NCBI GenBank assembly: GCA_023301665.1
Contig: JALZUL010000007.1
Location: 1 to 9,738 of the forward strand
Source of the DNA: Ascidiaceihabitans sp.
Lineage (GTDB): Bacteria > Pseudomonadota > Alphaproteobacteria > Rhodobacterales > Rhodobacteraceae
Direction of reading: 5' to 3'
DNA length: 9,738 nt
The notes beneath the pieces are model-generated. The model had not been told where the DNA came from, searched no databases, and saw only the letters and a program-made list of their open reading frames with translations. The position numbers were made by a program, and so were the translations under genes. Of the stretch, positions 1-5,754 are shown piece after piece. Numbering within the stretch: the stretch's first letter is position 1; each line of letters opens with the position of its first letter.

Positions 1-1
1 T

Positions 2-238
2 GGCTGGCCTGACGCCGTGCAGAGCGCTGTTTTTATGCTTGATGGCAATTGCGCCTTTCAGACCCTGAATGGGGCAGATTTTGACATCTGGTGGGGGGCT
101 TATTTGGGCATGGAAAATCAAGTCATCCACGCGGGGCCGTTGGACGAGATCTGTGATGAAATCATAGAAATGCGCAAAGCCGCGCGCGCTGATCATGGTT
201 GGATTATGGATGCATATCTGTTGCGCCGCAAAGGCTGA
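2..238 (+). CDS. 3' end of an unidentified protein (5' end outside the window)
   Basis: The frame is open from the left edge, so this is the C-terminal 78 residues of a longer protein rather than a small gene; the in-frame GTG at 17 is not convincing as a start. The visible part has no predicted membrane segment. It is rich in Trp and acidic residues (for example FDIWWGAYLG, then HGWIMDAYLL) and ends in a basic RRKG tail. I do not recognise the family and assign no function. The TGA stop is only 14 bases from the stop of the convergent glucokinase gene, and no terminator hairpin is visible between them. Its opposite orientation means it is not part of the sugar transport operon. Confidence 0.6.
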   Translation, partial: GWPDAVQSAVFMLDGNCAFQTLNGADFDIWWGAYLGMENQVIHAGPLDEICDEIIEMRKAARADHGWIMDAYLLRRKG

Positions 239-252
239 CCCTTAGCCGGATT

Positions 253-1161
253 TTAAGCCGCTTGCTTCATCCGGGCATAATGCGCACACCCATACAAAGG
301 TGCGCTATCTTCGGTAATCAAGAGCATAGGCACCTGACCAAAACGCCCCTTGAGACCGTCATCTTTGCCGACTTCATCAGCGACAATTTTCGCTCTTTCG
401 GCCGATCCCAAGATGCCTCTTGCGACACTGCCGTTCAGATACAAACCAGCCATTGGCATATATTGGTAATTTAGCTCACGGGCAAAAATACCAAGTGCTT
501 TGGCAACCAAGTTGACCGTTTCGCCATTTGCTGCGGTAATTTGCGCAGGGCGTTGCGTCTCAAACCCAAGCGCTGCGTGTAACGCAGACAAGCCACTGCC
601 AGAAAACAAACATTCAACAGTTTTAAAATCAAAGGCTTTGTCGCCTATCACATCGCGTAACGCTTCGATCACGCTGTATGGGAGGCTCCCGTGACCTACT
701 TCGGCCTCAGCAACCTGCCCCGCATGCGATAAGCTCACATTGCAACCCGTCGCGATGCCAACAACCAAGGCTTGTTTACCCTGTGGATCAGTTCCGCCGA
801 ACTGCGTCACCATATCATTGGGAAGGACTTCGACAGCGTACCCAAGGGCCGCTAAGTCATTCAACAGATAGGTGTTCTCTAGCCCCAAAACTTGAGAAAG
901 CGCTTGTGTGTCAAACACCCAATCGCCATTTGTCAGTGCGCCTTTGCCCTCAGAAACGGGTCCAGCAATTGCCACGCATAGGCTGGTCGGCTTTTGCCCC
1001 TCCAACGAGGACAGAAACGATTGTGCAGCTTCAACAAAACCAGCCACGTCATTGTTGGCGTAGCGCGCAACACTATCTTCGATCACACCCTCTGAATTTG
1101 CCAAAGCAAACCGAGTGTTCGTACCCCCAACATCAGCGACCATTAAAAGTTGTTTTGTCAT
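253..1161 (-). CDS. glk: Glucokinase (bacterial Glk family), last gene of the xylose transport operon
   Basis: Predicted cytoplasmic ATP-dependent kinase making glucose 6-phosphate from glucose. The 302 residues are close to the usual size of the proteobacterial glucokinase family. Visible motifs are the N-terminal phosphate-binding loop DVGGTNTRFAL (residues 10-20), IAGPV (65-69), TNGDW (77-81), the sugar/catalytic site LLNDLAALGYAV with Asn101-Asp102, Glu154 and His157, and Glu183 in ECLFSGSGL. Two signatures are unusual: the common EGGH reads EVGH, and the usual glycine-rich GTG loop reads GIATGCN (135-141). The start codon overlaps the xylG stop as ATGA (1158-1161) and has no clear ribosome binding site of its own, so translation is probably coupled to xylG. 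Its place in a xylose-type operon suggests that the transporter also brings in glucose. A related hexokinase activity is possible; the family call is firm. Confidence 0.9.
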   Translation of the reverse strand: MTKQLLMVADVGGTNTRFALANSEGVIEDSVARYANNDVAGFVEAAQSFLSSLEGQKPTSLCVAIAGPVSEGKGALTNGDWVFDTQALSQVLGLENTYLLNDLAALGYAVEVLPNDMVTQFGGTDPQGKQALVVGIATGCNVSLSHAGQVAEAEVGHGSLPYSVIEALRDVIGDKAFDFKTVECLFSGSGLSALHAALGFETQRPAQITAANGETVNLVAKALGIFARELNYQYMPMAGLYLNGSVARGILGSAERAKIVADEVGKDDGLKGRFGQVPMLLITEDSAPLYGCAHYARMKQAA

Positions 1162-1919
1162 TTGGTTTCTTTGTTATGAGGGTGCTTACCAAGAATAATC
1201 ATGCCCAATAAATCATCATCGGTCACTGTGTCCACATCAACAGTGCCCACCAATTGACCATTTTTCATGACTGATGCACGATCACACAGGGTCATGACAT
1301 CGTGGATATCATGGCTAATGAGGAAAATTCCGATCCCTTCGGCTTTCAATTTCTGGATCAACTCTGAAACCATTTGCGTTTCATGAGGGCCAAGGGCCGC
1401 AGTGGGCTCATCCATGATCAGGATTTTTGCATCGAAATAGACCGCACGTGCAATCGCAACCGATTGGCGCTGCCCCCCCGATAGCGCAGAAACCGGATCA
1501 CTGAACTTTTGAAAATTCGGGTTCAGCCGTGCCATGATCTGACGGGCCTCTGCCTCCATTGCGTCGTCGTCCACAAACCCCATCGGAGTGACCAATTCAC
1601 GACCAAGGAACAGATTGCTTGCCGCATCCAAGTTATCCGCCAAAGCCAGCGTTTGGTAGATCGTCTCGATGTTATAACGCCGCGCGTCACGTGGGTTTTT
1701 GATCTCGGCTTTTTCGCCGTTGATCAGGATCTCACCGCTGTCGGCTGCATAGGCACCAGACAACATTTTGATGAGTGTCGATTTGCCAGCGCCGTTGTGG
1801 CCCAAAAGGCCCACGACCTCGCCTGCGTAAAGATCGACGCTCACGTCATCGACAGCCCGAACGCCGCCAAATGCGATGCTCATGTTACGCAGTTCAACAA
1901 GGGGTGTTTCATTTTTCAT
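1158..1919 (-). CDS. xylG: Xylose-type sugar ABC transporter, single-domain ATP-binding protein
   Basis: ATPase subunit that would power sugar import through XylH at the cytoplasmic face of the membrane. The 253-residue protein has one complete ABC domain: Walker A GHNGAGKST (40-48), Q-loop Gln89 in YQTLAL, signature LSGGQ (146-150), Walker B ILIMDEP (166-172) and the H-loop His203 in ISHD. E. coli XylG and RbsA have two fused ABC domains in about 500 residues, so this short form must work as a homodimer, as in FrcA-like and related alphaproteobacterial systems. The gene lies 12 bases after xylH, with GGGAGA (1926-1931) as its ribosome binding site, and its TGA overlaps the glk start. The substrate is inferred from the adjacent xylF and xylH; the ATPase alone does not reveal it. 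Confidence 0.93.
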   Translation of the reverse strand: MKNETPLVELRNMSIAFGGVRAVDDVSVDLYAGEVVGLLGHNGAGKSTLIKMLSGAYAADSGEILINGEKAEIKNPRDARRYNIETIYQTLALADNLDAASNLFLGRELVTPMGFVDDDAMEAEARQIMARLNPNFQKFSDPVSALSGGQRQSVAIARAVYFDAKILIMDEPTAALGPHETQMVSELIQKLKAEGIGIFLISHDIHDVMTLCDRASVMKNGQLVGTVDVDTVTDDDLLGMIILGKHPHNKETK

Positions 1920-1931
1920 TTCAAGTCTCCC

Positions 1932-3212
1932 TTATGCGCCGGTCTTACGACGGTAAACGATATCAACGTAAACAGCGAAGACGAGGACCAGACCAACCAC
2001 GATGGATTGCAGTGGTGCATCCACACCAACCGAAGCCATGCCCGACTGTAAGGTCTGCATAATCAATGCACCGATAACCGCACCGTAGATTGTGCCAAAT
2101 CCACCGGCCAGCGCGGTCCCCCCTATCACGGCAGCTGCAATAACCCGTAGCTCATCTAAGGTGCCCAACCCCACATCCACCGCACCCAGTCGTGCTGAGG
2201 CAATGATGGCGGAAACACCGGTCAGCGCGCCCATCAGAGCAAACACTTTAACGGTGAGAAGACGTGTGTTGATACCAGAAAGCTCTGCCGCTTCGGGGTT
2301 GCCCCCTGTTGCATAAACGTAGCGGCCAAATCTGGTGCGGGTGGAGACCAACGTCATGCCGATAGTGACCACCAAAAGGATGATCACCGGAATTGCCACC
2401 CCGTGGTACAGCGTCAACCCTTCGGTCATTTCTACACCGCGGGCTTCTGCGATACGCGGCAACGCGCCTTTGGCAATTTTATAGGAATTCATAATCAGGA
2501 CATAACCAAGGATCAGGCCTGCCGTTAAGGCGATAAGGATACCTTCGGCCCAAACAGGTTTCACCGTAAAACCGTGGTTTGTTTTGCGGCGGCGGCTGGC
2601 CAAGATTAGACCAACAGCCGCGATAGACGCCACGACACCAAAGCCCCAGCTCAGTGTTTCACCCAGGGTGCCATCCGCACCACCACCCAAAAGGCGGAAA
2701 GACGGATCAAGCGGCGCAACGGTTTGTCCTTGGGTCACCCACCACATCGCACCGCGATAGATCAGCAATCCACCAAGTGTGACGATGAAGGCTGGAACAG
2801 TCAGGTAGCCTACGATCCATCCTTGAGCGGCCCCAATAACCGCGCCCATCACGATCGCGGCGATACTGGCGATGATCCAAATTGACCAATGCCCTAAACC
2901 AACGATGTCAGGAAGAAAGTGAACCTGAAGCGCCGCGACTGTCATGCCGATAAAACCCAGCATGGAGCCAACAGACAGGTCGATATTTCGAGTGACGATG
3001 ACAAACACCATTCCAGTCGCCATGACGGCCACCGATGCGGTTTGAACCGAAAGGTTGAATAAGTTGCGCGGGGTCAAGAACCGACCACCTGTGATGAGAT
3101 CAAACATCACGCACAAAATGACAAGTGCACCGATCATTCCTAGCAATCTGAGATCAATACCCAGTTTGTTAAAGAAGGTTTTGGCGGACCCATTTGTCGT
3201 TGGGCTATTCAT
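1932..3212 (-). CDS. xylH: D-xylose ABC transporter permease
   Basis: Inner-membrane permease of the ribose/xylose family (BPD_transp_2). I chose the ATG at 3212 (426 residues) because GGAGG at 3221-3225 lies 8 bases upstream; the longer frame to 3287 adds 25 residues that do not resemble the family. About ten or more hydrophobic segments are visible. Family signatures are RNIDLSVGSMLG (75-86), the cytoplasmic loop around YATGGNPEAAELSGI (300-314) and the glycine-rich C-terminal block IGGTALAGGFGTIYG (363-377). A central stretch (about 180-265) contains a basic SRRRKTNHG turn and an extra hydrophobic segment. This makes the protein longer than RbsC (about 320 residues) and like E. coli XylH (about 390), which supports a xylose-type assignment. 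It follows xylF after a 144-base gap with hairpins and precedes xylG by 12 bases. Confidence 0.93.
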   Translation of the reverse strand: MNSPTTNGSAKTFFNKLGIDLRLLGMIGALVILCVMFDLITGGRFLTPRNLFNLSVQTASVAVMATGMVFVIVTRNIDLSVGSMLGFIGMTVAALQVHFLPDIVGLGHWSIWIIASIAAIVMGAVIGAAQGWIVGYLTVPAFIVTLGGLLIYRGAMWWVTQGQTVAPLDPSFRLLGGGADGTLGETLSWGFGVVASIAAVGLILASRRRKTNHGFTVKPVWAEGILIALTAGLILGYVLIMNSYKIAKGALPRIAEARGVEMTEGLTLYHGVAIPVIILLVVTIGMTLVSTRTRFGRYVYATGGNPEAAELSGINTRLLTVKVFALMGALTGVSAIIASARLGAVDVGLGTLDELRVIAAAVIGGTALAGGFGTIYGAVIGALIMQTLQSGMASVGVDAPLQSIVVGLVLVFAVYVDIVYRRKTGA

Positions 3213-3220
3213 TGGTCGTG

Positions 3221-3225
3221 CCTCC
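3221..3225 (-). promoter_or_regulatory. Ribosome binding site that fixes the xylH start
   Basis: On the minus strand this reads GGAGG, 8 bases before the ATG at 3212. No comparable site precedes the alternative ATG at 3287. It is the main reason for the shorter xylH start. Confidence 0.75.
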
Positions 3226-3265
3226 GCAGTATGGCAATTCTGGGTCGTGACGATTGCTTCGCCAA

Positions 3266-3300
3266 CCCTGATTAGATGGCATCGCACATTGTGATCAGGG
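3266..3300 (-). other. Second, weaker stem-loop in the xylF-xylH leader
   Basis: CCCTGAT (3266-3272) and ATCAGGG (3294-3300) form a perfect 7-base stem closing a 21-base loop. It lies between the strong hairpin after xylF and the xylH ribosome binding site. The long loop makes it less certain than the upstream hairpin. It could help set xylH expression or could be chance. Confidence 0.3.
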
Positions 3301-3320
3301 TTTTGAATGAGGGGTGGGGT

Positions 3321-3348
3321 GCCCTTCCGATCCCGAGGCCGGAAGGGC
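3321..3348 (-). other. Intercistronic stem-loop directly after xylF
   Basis: A perfect 9-base inverted repeat, GCCCTTCCG (3321-3329) and CGGAAGGGC (3340-3348), with a 10-base loop, starts 8 bases beyond the xylF stop codon. On the transcribed (minus) strand it is followed by a C-rich stretch and not a run of T, so it does not look like a full intrinsic terminator. Such a hairpin after a binding-protein gene typically protects the upstream message from 3' decay or gives partial termination. Either would yield more XylF than XylH and XylG, matching the usual excess of binding protein. The hairpin is seen in the sequence; its function is inferred. Confidence 0.65.
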
Positions 3349-3356
3349 TATTCAGC

Positions 3357-4370
3357 TTAGTTACAAGCAGCGTTCGAAGAACCCGCACATAGCGCGTCTT
3401 TTTCGATCCAACCTGCATCCAGAACAACACCAAGGTTGTCTGCGGTCACGGCAACTGGTGCCAAGAACTTGGATGTCAGCGTTGTGCCTGATGGGGATGT
3501 CCAGTCAGCGGCACCCTCAACCGAGTTACCAGCCGCCAATGCGACAGCAGCTTCAGCCGCCGCCGTACCCAGTGCGCGTGCATCTTTCCAAACGGATACA
3601 GTTTGCGTACCGATTGCAACGCGGTTCAAAGCAGCATGGTCGCCGTCTTGTCCCGACACAGGCAGGCCTTCCATGCCTTGCGCAGTCAATGCAGCAACAA
3701 CACCGCCAGCGGTACCGTCGTTAGACGCAACGACCGCGTCAACGTTGTTGTCTTGCGCTGTTAGGATTTGTTCCATGTTGCGCTGTGCGTTTGCTGGAAC
3801 CCAGCCGTCTGTGTACGCTTCAGCAACGATTGTGATGTCACCTGCGTCAACAGCGGCTTGAAGCACTTCTTGCTGACCGCCACGAAGGAAGTCCGCGTTT
3901 GGATCTGTTGGCGAGCCTTTGATCATGACGTAATTGCCCTTTGGCTGTGCAGCCAGAACAGCACGTGCTTGCATACGGCCCACTTCGACGTTGTCAAAGG
4001 TTAGGTACAACGCGCGTGCATCTTCGATCAAACGGTCATAGGCAACCACCGGAATACCTTCGTCTGAAGCCGCCTGAACAGCTGGGCCTACTGCTGATGC
4101 ATCCTGTGCAAGGATGATCAAAGCGTTCGCGCCTTGTGCAATCAATGACTCGATATCCGCCAACTGTTTGCCGGATGACGACTGTGCATCAGCTGAGATG
4201 TACTTTGCGCCAGCTGCATCCAAAGCAGTCTTGATCGCTGCCTCATCGGTCTTCCAACGTTCTTCTTGAAAGTTAGACCAGCTCACACCAACAACAATGT
4301 CTTCGGCCCATGCGGCTGTGCTCATGACAACACCTGTCATGACTGCCGCTGCAGTTTTCAATAATTTCAT
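3357..4370 (-). CDS. xylF: D-xylose-binding periplasmic protein
   Basis: Periplasmic substrate-binding protein that captures the sugar and delivers it to XylH. I chose the ATG at 4370 (337 residues): GGAGG at 4376-4380 precedes it by 5 bases, and the protein then begins with a clear signal peptide (basic MKLLK, a hydrophobic core, cleavage after AWA at 22). The longer frame to 4433 would bury that signal. It resembles E. coli XylF along its length from memory: EERW (36-39), AYDRLI (110-115), LTFDN (123-127), GSPTDPNA (152-159), DGWVP (188-192), VVASNDGTAGG (213-223), SGQDGD (239-244) and GTQTVSV (254-260). The only two cysteines are Cys328 and Cys336 at the extreme C-terminus and probably form a disulfide. 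It is the first gene of the xylF-xylH-xylG-glk operon, divergent from the ROK regulator gene. Glucose or another pentose as an extra ligand cannot be excluded. Confidence 0.95.
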   Translation of the reverse strand: MKLLKTAAAVMTGVVMSTAAWAEDIVVGVSWSNFQEERWKTDEAAIKTALDAAGAKYISADAQSSSGKQLADIESLIAQGANALIILAQDASAVGPAVQAASDEGIPVVAYDRLIEDARALYLTFDNVEVGRMQARAVLAAQPKGNYVMIKGSPTDPNADFLRGGQQEVLQAAVDAGDITIVAEAYTDGWVPANAQRNMEQILTAQDNNVDAVVASNDGTAGGVVAALTAQGMEGLPVSGQDGDHAALNRVAIGTQTVSVWKDARALGTAAAEAAVALAAGNSVEGAADWTSPSGTTLTSKFLAPVAVTADNLGVVLDAGWIEKDALCAGSSNAACN

Positions 4371-4375
4371 TAGTT

Positions 4376-4380
4376 CCTCC
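4376..4380 (-). promoter_or_regulatory. Strong ribosome binding site of xylF
   Basis: GGAGG on the minus strand, 5 bases before the ATG at 4370. It decides between this start and the in-frame ATG 63 bases further upstream. Confidence 0.75.
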
Positions 4381-4419
4381 CAAAACAAACCCACCACCAG
4401 AATCGCCTGGCAGTTGGGC

Positions 4420-4433
4420 ATGAAACGATTCAT
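4420..4433. promoter_or_regulatory. 14-base near-palindrome, possible operator at the xylF promoter
   Basis: ATGAAACGATTCAT is symmetric at 12 of 14 positions around a central CG. It overlaps the proposed xylF -10 element and likely start of transcription, where a bound repressor would block RNA polymerase. The central CG also recalls LacI-family operators, so the binding protein need not be the neighbouring ROK regulator. Not confirmed. Confidence 0.3.
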
Positions 4434-4456
4434 ACGCCTTTAAATTCGAATTGCAA
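4429..4456 (-). promoter_or_regulatory. Putative xylF promoter
   Basis: On the minus strand, a -35 like TTGCAA (4456-4451), a 16-base spacer and a -10 like TATGAA (4434-4429) sit about 60 bases before the xylF start codon. The match to the sigma-70 consensus is moderate. Palindromes overlap both elements, which would suit repression. Confidence 0.35.
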
Positions 4457-4462
4457 ATTAAA
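4439..4462. promoter_or_regulatory. Putative operator for the ROK regulator (24-base imperfect palindrome)
   Basis: The stretch has the pattern TTTAA-n-TT-nn-AATT-nn-AA-n-TTAAA, symmetric at 18 of 24 positions. It contains the perfect 10-base palindrome AATTCGAATT (4443-4452). A second TTCGAA lies at 4470-4475, 25 bases from the first. Known ROK repressors such as XylR and NagC bind AT-rich inverted repeats of this general size, and the site covers the proposed xylF -35. That the XylR-like protein binds here is inferred from position. Confidence 0.4.
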
Positions 4463-4490
4463 TTAGACATTCGAAAAATATAGAGGCATC

Positions 4491-4519
4491 TTTATATCGA
4501 AGGCCTTTTTTTATATAAG
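4491..4519 (+). promoter_or_regulatory. Tentative promoter for the ROK regulator gene
   Basis: TTTATA (4491-4496) and TATAAG (4514-4519) have a 17-base spacing and 4/6 and 5/6 matches to consensus. This would give a very short leader, since the ribosome binding site GAGGGAG is at 4527-4533. The region is so AT-rich that other choices, such as TATAGA at 4479, are also possible. The rest of the 172-base divergent region (4371-4542) holds only the operator candidates listed separately. Confidence 0.2.
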
Positions 4520-4542
4520 CCTTTGCGAGGGAGAAACGACAA

Positions 4543-5754
4543 ATGGCATTTGGACACCAACGGGAGCAAGGGCGACATATTTTATTGCGTAAAATCAAAC
4601 GCCATGGTCCAATTCCACGTATCGATCTTTCGCACAGCACAGGCATCAGCCGCGCAACGGTAACAACAATTACCGCCGAGCTGCTGCGTGATGGGCTGAT
4701 CCAAGAGATTCCGCGCGACTTAGAAAACGCCACAGATACCAAACGAGGACGCCCTCGGGTCGATCTAAAGATCGCCAGTGATGCCCATCTGATCGCTGGG
4801 ATAAAGGTATCTGAAGGGTCGACTTCTTTGATGCTTGTTGATTTCGAAGGGGCACATCTCGCTGAGTTGGAGGTTCCAAATTTCAAAGGGCCAATCTTAG
4901 GCGAAGAGTTGGCGGATCACATTTTCACCTCGCTCGAGCAATTGACCGCATTACACGGTAAATCCATCAGCGATCTTTCCGGCGTCGGCCTTGGGCTCGC
5001 CGGTATCGTCGATGCCGAAAACGGAACTGTCTATTGGTCCCCCACCTTAAAAGAACGTAACATCAATCTTCGCGATATCCTGATTGGCCGCCTTGGGGTT
5101 CCAACCTTTCTCGACAATGACGCCAACTTGGTTGCGATGGCTGAAAAGACCTATGGCCTTGGGCGCGATCATTCGGATTTCATCGTTGTAACGATTGACA
5201 GCGGTGTTGGTATGGGCATCGTTTTAAACAACCAAATTTACCGTGGAACCCGTGGTTGCGGCGCAGAGTTTGGCCACACGAAAGTGCAACTTGAGGGCGC
5301 TTTGTGCCGCTGTGGCCAACGTGGTTGTCTTGAGGCTTATGTCGCCGATTATGCGCTGCTGCGTGAAGCCACCAGCGTCGGCTTTTTTAACGAGAGCGCA
5401 CCAGTTGATGATCGTGTCGAAGAGCTTTTGCAGGCAGTCAAAGACAACGATCCGACGGCTAAAACAATTGTCGACCGTGCCAGCCGGATGTTCGCTATGG
5501 GTCTAGCCAATCTGGTGAATGTATTCGATCCTCAATTGCTTATCCTCGCGGGGGAGCAAATGCAGTTTGATCACTTGTATGCCGAAGAAGTGCTCGAAGA
5601 GATGAGCAAATCGATCGTTCAAATTGACAAACCGTCACCCGAGGTTGTGGTCCATAAATGGGACAACCTGATGTGGGCACGCGGTGCTGCCGCCTATGCT
5701 TTAGACTTTGTCTTTGACATGGCCGCCAAGGATTTGCGTGAAGATGCGGGTTGA
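4543..5754 (+). CDS. xylR: ROK-family transcriptional regulator, XylR type
   Basis: Probable sugar-responsive repressor of the divergent xylose operon and of itself. The 403 residues are the usual size for ROK repressors. An N-terminal winged helix-turn-helix (about 12-55, with IPRIDLSHSTGISRATVTT) is followed by the RGRP element (68-71) and a ROK sugar-kinase-like domain. That domain shows GLGLAGIVD (149-157), FLDNDANL (189-196), GVGMGIVL (221-228), GAEFGH (240-245) and the zinc site CRCGQRGC (255-262). The first ATP-binding loop, DxGGTK in true ROK kinases, reads GIKVSEGSTS (86-95), so it should sense sugar without phosphorylating it. The start follows GAGGGAG by 9 bases. Its end overlaps the next gene by 11 bases, so the two are likely co-transcribed. 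Xylose as effector is inferred from the neighbours. Confidence 0.9.
   Translation: MAFGHQREQGRHILLRKIKRHGPIPRIDLSHSTGISRATVTTITAELLRDGLIQEIPRDLENATDTKRGRPRVDLKIASDAHLIAGIKVSEGSTSLMLVDFEGAHLAELEVPNFKGPILGEELADHIFTSLEQLTALHGKSISDLSGVGLGLAGIVDAENGTVYWSPTLKERNINLRDILIGRLGVPTFLDNDANLVAMAEKTYGLGRDHSDFIVVTIDSGVGMGIVLNNQIYRGTRGCGAEFGHTKVQLEGALCRCGQRGCLEAYVADYALLREATSVGFFNESAPVDDRVEELLQAVKDNDPTAKTIVDRASRMFAMGLANLVNVFDPQLLILAGEQMQFDHLYAEEVLEEMSKSIVQIDKPSPEVVVHKWDNLMWARGAAAYALDFVFDMAAKDLREDAG

Noticed and set aside
3213..3287. N-terminal extension of xylH to an ATG at 3287
   Set aside because: The 25 extra residues do not look like the permease family, there is no good ribosome binding site before 3287, and a strong GGAGG precedes the ATG at 3212. 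The extension would also overlap the second stem-loop.
3436..3861. Long plus-strand frames opposite xylF (also 678-1211 and 1509-2051 opposite glk and xylG)
   Set aside because: They are antisense to genes with unmistakable motifs and have low-complexity or unstructured translations with no recognisable domain or ribosome binding site.
4371..4433. N-terminal extension of xylF to an ATG at 4433
   Set aside because: It would put 21 residues in front of a clear signal peptide and would start within the predicted promoter. GGAGG at 4376-4380 supports the ATG at 4370.
4500..4523. AAGGC...GCCTT inverted repeat with a T run upstream of the ROK gene
   Set aside because: A 5-base stem with a 14-base loop is too weak for a terminator, and the T run is inside the loop and not after the stem.
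4458..4886. Minus-strand frame opposite the 5' end of the ROK gene
   Set aside because: It overlaps the helix-turn-helix coding part of the ROK gene and the control region, and its translation has no family features.
5708..5743. TTG start for the CRTAC1 gene at 5708
   Set aside because: It places a poor, non-signal-like segment before the signal peptide and lies deep in the ROK gene. The GTG at 5738 or ATG at 5744 fit the AAGGA site and the exported nature of the protein.
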